DNA of 36,596 bases, from NCBI GenBank assembly GCA_016932475.1, contig JAFGCU010000105.1, positions 1 to 36,596 of the forward strand, given 5' to 3'. The notes below the pieces were generated by a model. That model was not told the origin of the DNA, did not search any database, and saw nothing but the letters and a program-made list of their open reading frames with translations. Below, in pieces: positions 8,718-17,348 of the stretch; within the stretch, counting starts at the first letter, position 1; the number at the start of each line of letters is the position of its first letter. A program made the translations under genes and the position numbers. The DNA is from Anaerolineales bacterium. Its GTDB lineage: Bacteria > Chloroflexota > Anaerolineae > Anaerolineales > RBG-16-64-43.

Positions 8718-8768
8718 TCCTGTGATCCACGATCTCAGGGTAATGACGGGGCAGTACAAGGCAATTTG

Positions 8769-8838
8769 ACCACCAAGACACCAAGACACCAAGACACAAA
8801 GTAATAATTATTTCTTTGTGTCTTGGTGTCTTAGTGGT
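8769..8838. repeat. Inverted repeat of CACCAAGACAC words
   Basis: The left arm (8769-8801) contains three CACCAAGA words ending ACACAAAG. The right arm (8814-8838) starts CTTTGTGTCTTGGTG and ends TTAGTGGT; about 25 bases pair, around an A/T-rich loop. The same words form the first part of the tandem units at 9711-10147. It fills the gap before the ChbG gene. Confidence 0.8.
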
Positions 8839-8868
8839 GACTCTCTTTTTGCTTTACGAAGGAATAAT

Positions 8869-9702
8869 ATGAAGTCTGAAAAGTACCTTATCGTCAATGC
8901 GGATGATTACGGCCGGACGCCGGGCGTTTCCAGGGGAATCCGCAAAGCCCACCGCGACGGGGTTGTCACCTCGACGACCGCGTTGATGAACATGCCCGGG
9001 ATCGAAGAAGAATTACACACCGCCTTGCGCGAGGCGCCGGATCTGGGATTGGGCGTGCACCTGGTGCTGACCTCCGGTTCTCCGCTCCTGGCGCCTTCCG
9101 CTGTGGATTCCATCACCGGCGGGAGGAAGAATTTTCCGGTCTTGGAAGATTTGATCCGCGATCTCCATGCCATCGATCCGGAACAAGCCGCCGCCGAATG
9201 GGAGGCGCAGATCCGGAGATTCATTTCGGTCGCCGGGCGGAATCCGGATCACCTGGATTCCCACCACCACGTCTCCTATTTTTCCGAACCGCTCTTTGAA
9301 CAATTTCTGAAACTAGCACAGCGATATGCGAGCGCGATCCGGATCCCGTTGCCCTGTCCGTCGGGGCATTGCGACGGCCTGCCCCGGGAGTTTTGCCCGG
9401 CGGCGCAGGATTTTGTGCCTCGGCTGACCGTAAAATACGGCGCGAAAAAACCGGATTGGTTTATCGGAACATTCTATGACGAGCAGGCGACCCGCGAACA
9501 ACTGGCATCGATCATCGACCGGCTGCCGTCGGGAATCTCGGAGATCATGTGCCACCCGGGTTACGCGGATCCGCCGCTGCTGGAAGGTTCCGCGTACAAC
9601 AAGCCGCGCGAGCGCGAGATCGAAATTCTCACGACAGATTCCATTCGGCAGATGGTTGCCAAGCATGGAATAAAGCTGATCGACTTCGCCTCTCTTGAAT
9701 AA
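8869..9702 (+). CDS. ChbG/YdjC-family carbohydrate deacetylase
   Basis: Metal-dependent cytoplasmic N-deacetylase of 277 residues, related to E. coli ChbG, which removes an acetyl group from chitooligosaccharides. Seen: the diagnostic VNADDYG (9-15) with acidic ligands Asp12/Asp13, His64 in LGVHLVLTSG, and DSHHHVSYF (130-138) supplying metal histidines; a CHPGYAD motif lies near the C-terminus. The ATG at 8869 follows GAAGG at 8858-8862 at a suitable distance. An in-frame extension upstream runs into the inverted repeat and is rejected. Its place after GH4, kinase and SIS genes supports an amino-sugar pathway, though many YdjC proteins have unknown substrates. Confidence 0.85.
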   Translation: MKSEKYLIVNADDYGRTPGVSRGIRKAHRDGVVTSTTALMNMPGIEEELHTALREAPDLGLGVHLVLTSGSPLLAPSAVDSITGGRKNFPVLEDLIRDLHAIDPEQAAAEWEAQIRRFISVAGRNPDHLDSHHHVSYFSEPLFEQFLKLAQRYASAIRIPLPCPSGHCDGLPREFCPAAQDFVPRLTVKYGAKKPDWFIGTFYDEQATREQLASIIDRLPSGISEIMCHPGYADPPLLEGSAYNKPREREIEILTTDSIRQMVAKHGIKLIDFASLE

Positions 9703-9710
9703 AAAATTCA

Positions 9711-10147
9711 ATAACCACGAAGACACTAAGACACCAAGAAAAAACAAACGAAACGAACCAAAACAAATCGAAAGAATTTACTTTGTGTCTTGGTGGTAAT
9801 AATTTGATAATTCGGACGACACCTGGGGTTTGCGGATCAGGTTGCGTTTTCAGACCCTTCGCAAGGCTCGGGGCGACATAATAAAAGGATTCAATACGAT
9901 TAGCCACTAAGACACCAAGGCGCCAAGAAAGAACAAAAAACGAAATGTTTTACTTTGTGTCTTGGTGGTAATAATTTGATAATTCGGACGACACCTGGAG
10001 TTTGCGGATCAGGTTGCGTTTCCAGACCCTTCGCCAGGCTTGGGGCGACATAATAAAAGGTTTCAATATGATTAACCACTAAGACGCCAAGGCACCTAGA
10101 AAGAACAAACAAATCGAAAGAATTTACTTGGTGTCTTGGTGGTAATA
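9711..10147. repeat. Tandem repeat, about 2.4 units of 172-189 bp
   Basis: Unit 1 (9711-9901), unit 2 (9902-10074) and a partial unit 3 (10075-10147). Each begins with a CCAC(T/G)AAGAC block, passes an A-rich stretch with AAGAAA, then ACTT(T/G)GTGTCTTGGTGGTA. Units 1 and 2 continue into GATAATTCGGACGACACC, CAGACCCTTCGC and GGGGCGACATAATAAAAGG. The 5' and middle words of each unit are inverted complements, so each unit can form a hairpin. It occupies the non-coding gap between ChbG and deoC. Neither strand has a believable gene here. Not CRISPR: there are no short uniform repeats with unique spacers. Confidence 0.85.
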
Positions 10148-10211
10148 AGTGCCGCGGCCTCTGCGAATGACCATGGGGGTAGAATATAGAGCGTCCGTAT
10201 GGAGGATCAGA

Positions 10212-10937
10212 ATGGAAAACTCCGGCCACATACCCCTGAAAGAAATTTCCCAAATGATCGATCACTCGCTGCTGCATCCGACGATGACCGACAAGGACAT
10301 CCTCGCCGGGTGCGAACTCGCGAAAAAATATCAAACCGCGACAGTATGCGTCAAGCCGTATGCCGTTCCGATGGCGCGCGACGCGACCGCCGGATCCGGG
10401 GTGGGCGTCTGCGCGGTGATCGGATTCCCGCACGGCAACAGCACGACCGGGATCAAGATCGCCGAAACGCTCCAAGCCGTCAAGGACGGCGCGAATGAAA
10501 TCGATATGGTGATCAATATCGGGAAAGCCCTGGGCGGGGATTGGGATTACGTCGGATACGAGATCCAGGTCGTCAACGACGCCTGCCTGGCCGGAAACGC
10601 GATCCTGAAAGTCATCTTCGAAACGGATTTTCTCCGCGACGACCGGATCATCCATTTGTGCCGGCTGTGCTCGCAAATGCCGGTCGCGTTCATCAAGACC
10701 TCCACCGGGTACGGTTTTGTCAAACAACCGGATGGAAAATACGCCTACCGGGGGGCGACGGAATATGTCGTCGGATTGATGCGGAAACATGCCGACCCGA
10801 AAGTGCGGGTCAAAGCGGCGGGCGGGATCCGGACTTTGGACGAGCTGCTGCGTTTCCGCGCGCTGGGCGCGGCCCGGATCGGCGCGACGGCGACGGAATC
10901 GATCCTGGAGGAAGCCAAGCGGCGCGGCTATATCTGA
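10212..10937 (+). CDS. deoC: Deoxyribose-phosphate aldolase
   Basis: Class I aldolase cleaving 2-deoxyribose-5-phosphate to glyceraldehyde-3-phosphate and acetaldehyde in the cytoplasm. Seen: Schiff-base Lys162 in VAFIKTSTGYG, second active-site Lys201 in VKAAGGIR, Asp98 in NEIDMV, and GFPHGN. At 241 residues it is somewhat longer than the usual 210-230, and carries a short insert around GFVKQPDGKYAYRG. GGAGG at 10201-10205 lies six bases before the ATG. It stands alone between the tandem repeat and the regulator gene. Related family members act on other sugar-phosphates, so a role in the surrounding uronate/amino-sugar genes is possible but not shown. Confidence 0.9.
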   Translation: MENSGHIPLKEISQMIDHSLLHPTMTDKDILAGCELAKKYQTATVCVKPYAVPMARDATAGSGVGVCAVIGFPHGNSTTGIKIAETLQAVKDGANEIDMVINIGKALGGDWDYVGYEIQVVNDACLAGNAILKVIFETDFLRDDRIIHLCRLCSQMPVAFIKTSTGYGFVKQPDGKYAYRGATEYVVGLMRKHADPKVRVKAAGGIRTLDELLRFRALGAARIGATATESILEEAKRRGYI

Positions 10938-11131
10938 GGCGCCCGGCGCCGAGGCCGGCTCTCCGGCGGTATATGCTTGGGTATAATCCATTCCAATTCT
11001 TATACAGGCGATGTCCCGGTATTCATCGACCCGGCACGCTCTGAGCCGGGACCCAATGGTTTTTCCGGCGAAGGAACGGCTCCGGGCGCTGCGGCGGAGC
11101 GGCATGCGATGGTCCGGGAGGAAAGCTGGCG

Positions 11132-14100
11132 ATGGAGAATGATCCGGGGCGGGGAAGTCCTGATCGCTCGGAGAAATCCGAAGCCGCCCGGCCGCGTCCC
11201 ACTCTGGGATTCCTGCTGGCCAACATCCATATCGGCATCGGCCGCTCGCTGTGGCCGGCGATCGTTAAATCGGTAGCCCGGCACGACGTCAACCTGATCT
11301 GTTTCCCCGGCGGCGGATTGCAGGCGGCCGGCGGATTTGAAGCGCAGCGGAACGCCATCTACGATCTGGTGAACCCCGGGAGCGTGGACGGGTTGATCAG
11401 CTGGTCTTCCACGCTGGGCGGGGCGCTGGAACCTTCCGTCGTCGCGGATTTCCACAACCGGTTCAAACCCCTGCCGCTGGTAAGCCTGGCCCAGCTCCTG
11501 GCGGACGTCCCGACGGTGCTGATGGACAGCTACAACGGGATGCGTTCCGTCATCGCGCATCTGATCGAAGTGCACGGGTACCGCCGTCTGGCTTTCATCC
11601 GCGGACCGGAGCGCCACTATTACGCGCAGGAAAGATTCCGCGCGTACACCGAAACCCTCCAGGCATACGGAATCCCCTTCCACGAAGCGCTGGTCACGCC
11701 CCCGATGCAATGGGAGGCCGGCGCCGACGCGATCCGATTCCTTCTGGATGAAAATCAGCTGCGTCCACGGATAGATTTCCAGGCCGTGCTGGCGGTCAGC
11801 GATCTGCTGGCTCTGGAAGCCCTTAAGGCGCTGCAATCCCGCGGGATCCAGGTGCCCGGTGAAGTGGCGCTTTCCGGATTTAACGATTTCACGGAAAGCC
11901 GGTTGTCGACGCCTCCGTTGACCACCGTATCGCTGCCGTTCGGGGAGCAGGGCGTGCGCGCGGTGGAAATGCTCCTGGCCCAGCTCCGGGGAGAATCCGT
12001 TCCCAAGCAAGTTCTCCTTCCCTCGCGGCTGGTCATCCGTCAATCGTGCGGATGCCCGTCATCGGCGGTCGTCCAGGCGGCGGCTCGGTCGGCGGCTTTC
12101 GAAGGATTGGATTTTCCGATGGCGATGGCGGCCTTCCGCGAACGGGCGCTGGCGGACATGTCCGCGGCGATTCCGGGCCCGGAGGAGAGATCCGGGATCT
12201 GGGCGAAAACACTGCTCGACGCGTTCCAAGCGGATTTGCAGGCCGCACCGGCCGGGGGATTCATCCCCACGCTGGAGAAAGTCCTCACGGAGGCGGTGGC
12301 GGCCGAGACGGAGCCGGCCGCATGGCAGGGGATGATCTCGGCCCTGCGGCGGCGGTCGATTCCCTACCTCGCGCCGCCCGCGCGGGCATTGGCCGAAGAC
12401 CTGTTCGGGCAGGCGCGGGTCGTGGTCGGTGAAACCACCCAGCGGATGCAGATCTTCCAGCAATGGCAGGCCGAACGGCAGACGGCGCTTCTGCAGGAGA
12501 TCGGACAGGCGCTGATCACCACCTTCGACATCGCCAAGCTTGCGGACGTGCTCGCGGAAAGCCTCCCCCGGCTCGGCATCCCCGCCGCCAGCCTCGCGCT
12601 TTACGAGCAGCCTTCCTATTCGCTTGAGTATTCGCGGCTGATCCTGGCTTATAACGAGCAGGGACGGGTGCCGCTGGAAATCGGCGGCCGGCGTTTCCTC
12701 TCGCGCCGGCTGCTTCCGGAGGGATTGCTCCCGGCCGAACGGCGGTTCAGTATGGTGGTGGAACCGCTCTATTTTCAAGAAACCCAGATCGGCTTCGCGG
12801 TCTTCGAGATCGGACCGTATGAAGGTTCCGTGTACGAAGCCCTGCGCGGGCACATCAGCACCGCCCTGAAGGGCGCTCTGCTGTTTCAGGAGGCGCAACA
12901 GGCGCGCCTGACGGCCGAGAAGGCCGACCGGATAAAAACCCGGCTCCTGGCGAACGTCAGCCACGAACTGCGCACCCCGCTGAATATCATCCTGGGGCAC
13001 ACCCGGAACGCCATGGACGAGTCTCAATCGGGAGGCGCCGAATCGCCGCCGGGATTAAGCCACGACCTGCAGCACATTCAAAGCAGCGCCGAGCATCAGC
13101 TGCGCGTGATCAACGATCTCCTGGACCTTTCGCGGGCTGAGATCGACGAATTGGACCTGCATCCTGAACTGCTCGAGCCTCTGCCGCTCTTAGCCGAGGT
13201 TTTTCAGAGCCTGTCCGGACGCGCGGACAATCCCGGAGCCGTGCGCTGGAACCTGAGGATCCCGGACCAGCTCCCGCTGATCCAGGCCGATCCGGTCCGG
13301 CTGCGCCAGATCCTGCTCAACCTGCTCAGCAATGCGAAGAAATACACCGAACGGGGGACGATTACGCTGGGCGCGGAAGTATCGCCGCCGTTCCTCCACC
13401 TGTGGGTGGAGGATTCCGGGATCGGCATTCCCGAGGACCAGCAGGAGCATATTTTTGAACCGTTCGGAACCGGCGAACACCCCGGCGAAATCCCGGCCGG
13501 CATCGGCTTGGGGCTTTCGATCACGCGGCATCTGGTGGCGCTGCATAACGGCACGATCAAGTTGGACAGCCGGGCCGGGAAGGGCAGCACGTTCCACGTC
13601 TTTCTGCCGCTGCCGCGGATCAGCGGTTCGCCCGCGCCGATGGTCGAATCCGCTCAGCCGGTTCTCCTGCTGATATCCGCATCCGATCGGCCGGCCGGGG
13701 AAATCGTCGAGCTGAGCCGGCGCCAGGGATTGGAAATCCGGCGGCTGCGCGCCGCTGGGGATTGGGAACGGGAGCTGGAGGGCGTGCGGCCTGTGGCCCT
13801 GGCCTGGGACCTGGCGGGGGCGGGCGCGAACGACTGGACGATGGTCCGCAGGTTTCGCGCCCATCCGCTCCTGACGAGCGCGCCGGTGATCGTCTACGGC
13901 CAGGTCCAGAAGGAGCAGGGGGCGGACGTCGAACTCACGCTGGGGCTGACCAGCTTCCTGGATAAATCCGCCGGAGCGGAAGGGCTGATGGAATCGATTC
14001 ACACAGTGCGGGTGACGCCCGACGCCGGCCCGGTGCTGATCGTGGATGACGACCCGAACGTGCGCGCGGCGCACAAGGAGACCGTGCTCAAGGGGCTTCC

Positions 14101-14743
14101 GGGCTTGCCCATCCGCATCGCGGCCGAAGGCGGCGCGGCGGTGGAAGTGATGCGTGAGGAGATTCCGAGTCTCGTCATTCTGGATTTGATCATGCCCGGG
14201 ATGGGCGGCGAAGAGGTATTGGATTGGATGCGGGCGGACCCGCGGTTGCGGCCGGTGCCGGTGGTCATCCTTTCCAGCAAACTGCTCCGGGAGGATGACG
14301 TCAAACGGCTGGAGCGTTACGCGCGGGTGACGTTTCAGAGCAAGGGGATTCTCTCGGAGGCGGAGACAATCGCCGCGCTGCACCGGGCGCTGTTCGGGAG
14401 CGATGTGCTCCCGCCGCAGACTTCCGCGCTGGTCAAGCGCACGGTCGCCTTCCTCCACCATAATTACTCGCGCCCGCTCTCGCGCTGGGAGCTGGCGAGA
14501 TCGCTCGGGATAAGCGAGGATTATCTCAGCCGGGTTTTCAACCGCGAACTGGGGCTTTCCCCGTGGGATTACCTCAACCGCTACCGCATCCTGCAGGCGA
14601 AGACGCTTCTGCAAAACACGGCCAACAGCATCCGGATCGTCGCCCATCAGGTTGGTTTTCGCGATCAATCCTATTTCAGCCGGGTTTTCCATAAATTCAC
14701 CGGACAATCCCCGCAGGCTTTTCGGGAATCCACCGAGGGATGA
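11132..14743 (+). CDS. LacI-type sensor / histidine kinase / receiver / AraC hybrid regulator
   Basis: Soluble single-chain signalling protein of 1203 residues. Domains seen: a LacI/periplasmic-binding-like sugar-binding domain (about 24-315, ending RQSCGCP) without the usual LacI helix-turn-helix; a helical and GAF-like region (about 320-590); a DHp helix with phospho-accepting His611 in VSHELRTPLN; a HATPase with the N-box LLNLLSNAKKYT and G-boxes DSGIGIP and GIGLGLS (about 725-825); a degenerate receiver (about 845-960) containing AWDLAG; a full receiver (about 968-1085) with acidic VDDDP and phospho-Asp1018 in VILDLIMPG; and a C-terminal AraC-type double HTH (about 1105-1203). No membrane segment is visible, so it should sense a cytoplasmic sugar. 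GGGAGG (11116-11121) supports the start. It likely controls the Lpl-type operon that follows. Confidence 0.88.
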   Translation: MENDPGRGSPDRSEKSEAARPRPTLGFLLANIHIGIGRSLWPAIVKSVARHDVNLICFPGGGLQAAGGFEAQRNAIYDLVNPGSVDGLISWSSTLGGALEPSVVADFHNRFKPLPLVSLAQLLADVPTVLMDSYNGMRSVIAHLIEVHGYRRLAFIRGPERHYYAQERFRAYTETLQAYGIPFHEALVTPPMQWEAGADAIRFLLDENQLRPRIDFQAVLAVSDLLALEALKALQSRGIQVPGEVALSGFNDFTESRLSTPPLTTVSLPFGEQGVRAVEMLLAQLRGESVPKQVLLPSRLVIRQSCGCPSSAVVQAAARSAAFEGLDFPMAMAAFRERALADMSAAIPGPEERSGIWAKTLLDAFQADLQAAPAGGFIPTLEKVLTEAVAAETEPAAWQGMISALRRRSIPYLAPPARALAEDLFGQARVVVGETTQRMQIFQQWQAERQTALLQEIGQALITTFDIAKLADVLAESLPRLGIPAASLALYEQPSYSLEYSRLILAYNEQGRVPLEIGGRRFLSRRLLPEGLLPAERRFSMVVEPLYFQETQIGFAVFEIGPYEGSVYEALRGHISTALKGALLFQEAQQARLTAEKADRIKTRLLANVSHELRTPLNIILGHTRNAMDESQSGGAESPPGLSHDLQHIQSSAEHQLRVINDLLDLSRAEIDELDLHPELLEPLPLLAEVFQSLSGRADNPGAVRWNLRIPDQLPLIQADPVRLRQILLNLLSNAKKYTERGTITLGAEVSPPFLHLWVEDSGIGIPEDQQEHIFEPFGTGEHPGEIPAGIGLGLSITRHLVALHNGTIKLDSRAGKGSTFHVFLPLPRISGSPAPMVESAQPVLLLISASDRPAGEIVELSRRQGLEIRRLRAAGDWERELEGVRPVALAWDLAGAGANDWTMVRRFRAHPLLTSAPVIVYGQVQKEQGADVELTLGLTSFLDKSAGAEGLMESIHTVRVTPDAGPVLIVDDDPNVRAAHKETVLKGLPGLPIRIAAEGGAAVEVMREEIPSLVILDLIMPGMGGEEVLDWMRADPRLRPVPVVILSSKLLREDDVKRLERYARVTFQSKGILSEAETIAALHRALFGSDVLPPQTSALVKRTVAFLHHNYSRPLSRWELARSLGISEDYLSRVFNRELGLSPWDYLNRYRILQAKTLLQNTANSIRIVAHQVGFRDQSYFSRVFHKFTGQSPQAFRESTEG

Positions 14744-14856
14744 ACCTTCGCCAACAACTTGCGGTATTTAAATGAAGCCCGATCCGTTGGCAGGGTTGAA
14801 TATGGCTTCCATCCTTGTGAATTGGGTCGACGATACGCGGATTCCGGCCGTTGAAA

Positions 14857-14882
14857 ATGTTACCGAATGCTCCTTGTAACAT
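14857..14882. promoter_or_regulatory. Candidate operator palindrome ATGTTAC-N12-GTAACAT
   Basis: Perfect 7-bp inverted arms (14857-14863 and 14876-14882) separated by 12 bases, in the gap between the AraC-type hybrid regulator and the operon it may control. No T-run follows, so it is not an obvious terminator. Assignment as an operator is a guess from position and symmetry. Confidence 0.25.
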
Positions 14883-15052
14883 CGCATAATGCAAAAAAGG
14901 CCGGAAAATCCGGATTGGGCAACCTCTCTTCGCGGTGCAGGATAGTGGTAGATTATTTGCGTCAGTTCAGGATTCCCCTCAACCCATGCCCCTGCAACCC
15001 TGCTCCGGGATAAATTTGCCCATGTGCGATCCGGGTGTGCTCGGTTTCGTCC

Positions 15053-15132
15053 GTCATCCCGGCGTGCTCGAAGCCGGGGTCCTGCGATTTTCGCGGTTCA
15101 TGGATGCCGGCCAAGTTCGCGCCGGCAGGACG
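15053..15132. repeat. Degenerate inverted repeat, CGTCATCCCGGCG type
   Basis: CGTCATCCCGGCG (15053-15065) faces the imperfect complement CGCCGGCAGGACG (15120-15132). The shape is the same as the elements at 6370 and 26265, more decayed. Confidence 0.45.
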
Positions 15133-15327
15133 ATCGACAGGCTTGGAAGCCGTTGCGATTATTTTTAGGAATAGCCCTCCGCCGTTTCACCCTTGGAAAG
15201 GAAGGTGGCCGGATCAAAACCTAAAACCAAAAACCGTGGATTTTCCGCCGTTTTTCTGACGAATCGCCAGCTAGCCGACGCTTTTTTCCCACATGAAGGC
15301 GTCAGAGTCCATGAGGAGGTTTTTATA

Positions 15328-16356
15328 ATGAAAAAGAGCGGCGTTGACCGTCCGTCCTCCATTTCACAGGATGATAATGTGACCGAAAAAACCGCAGCCC
15401 AACCGGCATTAGTCCCGAACGCGGCAATCGAAATCCCCTGGCGCGAAAAGTTCCGGCGTTTATGGCGCGCTGTCTGGCGGCATCGCTGGCTCTACATTAT
15501 CGTACTTCCCTCCGTGCTTTTTTTTGTCATTTTCAAATATTGGCCTTTATTTAACGCGCAGATTGCATTCAAGGATTTCAAGCCGGTGCTGGGCGTGGTA
15601 GGCAGTCCGTGGGTCGGCCTCAAGCACTTGGAGGCCTTCTTCAATTCCTATTATTTTTCACGGCTTATCGGGAACACGCTGTTTTACAGCATCGCCGGGC
15701 TAATCCTGGGAATGCCGACGGCGATCATCCTCGCCATTGCGCTGTATGAAACGCGTTTCAACATGATCCGGTCCATTGTCCAGACCGGCGCCTACATCCC
15801 GCACTTTCTCTCGTGGGTCATCATGTTCGGCGTATTGCTGACGATGCTTTCTCCCAGCGAAGGGTTGATCAATGAAATCATCAAGGCGACCGAAGGGAAA
15901 TCGATCTCCTTTCTCACCTCGCCGAAATACTTCCGCTGGGTGGCGATCTTCTCCAATATCTGGAAGGAGACCGGGTGGAGCACGATCCTCTATTATGCGG
16001 CGCTGATGGGGATCGAGACGGCGCTCTTCGAAGCGGCGTCGGTGGACGGCGCGTCGCGCCTGCAGCGCATCTGGCACATCTCCCTCCCGGGAATCTTGCC
16101 GGTCATCATGATCGTGACCCTGCTCCGCCTGGGCCACATCCTGGATGCGGGCTTCAATGAGATCTTCGTCCTCTATTCGGTTCCCGTGTACAGCGTCGCG
16201 GATATCATCGACACCTGGGTTTACCGGGCGGGCATTTTGGAATTCAAATACAGCCTGGCCACCGCCGTCGGAATGTTCAAGGGTGTGATCGGGCTCGTCC
16301 TGCTCGTCGTTTCGAACCAACTCGCAAAGCGCTGGGCCCGTACCAGCCTTTACTGA
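15328..16356 (+). CDS. lplB: ABC sugar transporter permease, LplB type
   Basis: First inner-membrane permease of a CUT1-type oligosaccharide importer, related to LplB/YtcP proteins of uronide uptake. At 342 residues it has a cytoplasmic N-terminus of about 50 residues, a first span at WLYIIVLPSVLFFVIF, six membrane segments in all, and the ATPase-docking EAA loop as EAASVDGASRLQRIWHISLP near residue 235. AGGAGG (15314-15319) lies eight bases before the ATG; an upstream in-frame extension lacks such a site. The next gene starts 15 bases downstream. With GH28, GH105 and GH4 genes following, oligogalacturonides or rhamnogalacturonan fragments are the likely cargo. No ATPase gene is present in the window. 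Confidence 0.88.
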   Translation: MKKSGVDRPSSISQDDNVTEKTAAQPALVPNAAIEIPWREKFRRLWRAVWRHRWLYIIVLPSVLFFVIFKYWPLFNAQIAFKDFKPVLGVVGSPWVGLKHLEAFFNSYYFSRLIGNTLFYSIAGLILGMPTAIILAIALYETRFNMIRSIVQTGAYIPHFLSWVIMFGVLLTMLSPSEGLINEIIKATEGKSISFLTSPKYFRWVAIFSNIWKETGWSTILYYAALMGIETALFEAASVDGASRLQRIWHISLPGILPVIMIVTLLRLGHILDAGFNEIFVLYSVPVYSVADIIDTWVYRAGILEFKYSLATAVGMFKGVIGLVLLVVSNQLAKRWARTSLY

Positions 16357-16371
16357 TCAGGAGAGATTTCG

Positions 16372-17250
16372 ATGCCGGTCAAATCGCGGGAAGAAATCGT
16401 CTTCCAAATACTGGTCAACACCTTTTTGATTGTTTTCCTGCTCATTATCCTGGTCCCGATGTGGCGGGTCGTGATGATGTCGGTCACTCCGCTGGGATAT
16501 GCCGCGGAGGATACCTCCTTCGGCATGCTCATCCCGCCCTGGAAATGGAGCATCGAAGCTTACAAGCAGCTGTTGACCCATCCGAATTTCCTCCATGCGG
16601 TCTGGAACAGCGTGCAGATCACCGTGCTTGGGACTTCGCTCAGCCTGATCCTCACCGTGCCGCTGGCCTATGTCCTCTCGATCCGGACCCTTCCGGGCCG
16701 GAATATCCTCATTAATTTCATCCTGCTCACCTATCTGTTCAGCGCGGGAATGATCCCGACCTTCCTGGTCGTGCACGATCTGGGGCTGACCGATCACCTG
16801 GCCGCCGTTTTTGTTCCGGTGGCGATCGGAGTCTATAACGTCCTTCTGATGAAGGGATTTTTCGAAGGCCTGCCTGTTGAACTGGAGGAAGCGGCCCGGC
16901 TCGACGGCGCCAGCGAATTGCAGGTGCTGATCCAGATCATCCTGCCGCTTTCGAAACCGATCCTTCTCACCATCGGATTGTTTTACGGAGTCTTTTACTG
17001 GAACGAGTTCTTCTATCCGATCCTGTATTTGAACGACAACGATCTGATGCCGCTGCCGGTGCTGTTGCGCAACATCCTCATGGCATCCAGCCTGAACGAG
17101 TACGTGGAATACGACGCGTTCAGCAACGCGCCCATTCAATCCCTTAAAGCCGCGGGTGTGTTCATCACTATGCTGCCCATGGTGGCCGTCTACCCGTTCA
17201 TCCAGCGTTACTTCACCAAGAGTACGCTGACGGGGAGCGTGAAGCAGTAA
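16372..17250 (+). CDS. lplC: ABC sugar transporter permease, LplC type
   Basis: Second permease of the importer, of the carbohydrate MalG/LplC type, 292 residues. Seen: membrane spans from LVNTFLIVFLLIILVPMW onward, the Lpl-typical region GYAAEDTSFGMLIPPWKWS, and the EAA loop ELEEAARLDGASELQVLIQ near residue 175. AGGAGAG (16359-16365) lies six bases before the ATG, 15 bases after lplB, so the two are cotranscribed. The C-terminal FTKSTLTGSVKQ resembles the ends of LplC homologues. It should pair with LplB to form the channel, with a shared ATPase encoded elsewhere. Confidence 0.88.
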   Translation: MPVKSREEIVFQILVNTFLIVFLLIILVPMWRVVMMSVTPLGYAAEDTSFGMLIPPWKWSIEAYKQLLTHPNFLHAVWNSVQITVLGTSLSLILTVPLAYVLSIRTLPGRNILINFILLTYLFSAGMIPTFLVVHDLGLTDHLAAVFVPVAIGVYNVLLMKGFFEGLPVELEEAARLDGASELQVLIQIILPLSKPILLTIGLFYGVFYWNEFFYPILYLNDNDLMPLPVLLRNILMASSLNEYVEYDAFSNAPIQSLKAAGVFITMLPMVAVYPFIQRYFTKSTLTGSVKQ

Positions 17251-17348
17251 GGAGGAGGTGAATCGGGAAGAAAACTTCCGAGATTTCATGCACCAGCGCT
17301 TGTGAGTTTCCAAGCCGAGAATCACAACATTTTCCAAGGAGGAATGGA

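Larger units (their letters stand above)
14744..15327. other. Regulatory-size gap between hybrid regulator and Lpl operon
   Basis: No gene recognised in 584 bases. It holds a 7-bp palindrome pair (14857-14882), a CCGGA-AAA-TCCGG hairpin (14901-14913), a degraded copy of the GTCATCCCGG-type repeat (15053-15132), and GACGC/GCGTC arms shortly before the lplB ribosome binding site (AGGAGG, 15314-15319). The promoter and operator of the transporter operon are expected here, but no clear -35/-10 pair is visible. Confidence 0.5.

Noticed and set aside
9711-10147. CRISPR-like array
   Set aside because: Units are 172-189 bp and similar along their whole length; there are no short constant repeats with unique spacers and no cas genes.
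9900-11105. Long - strand frame crossing the tandem repeats and deoC
   Set aside because: It owes its length partly to the repeat units, which encode the same meaningless stretch in each unit, and then lies antisense to deoC with its active-site motifs.
13190-14707. Open frame of about 500 codons on the - strand, antisense to the hybrid regulator
   Set aside because: Composition (Arg, Gln, His, Pro) is typical of an antisense shadow. The + strand carries clear HATPase, receiver and AraC motifs over the same bases.
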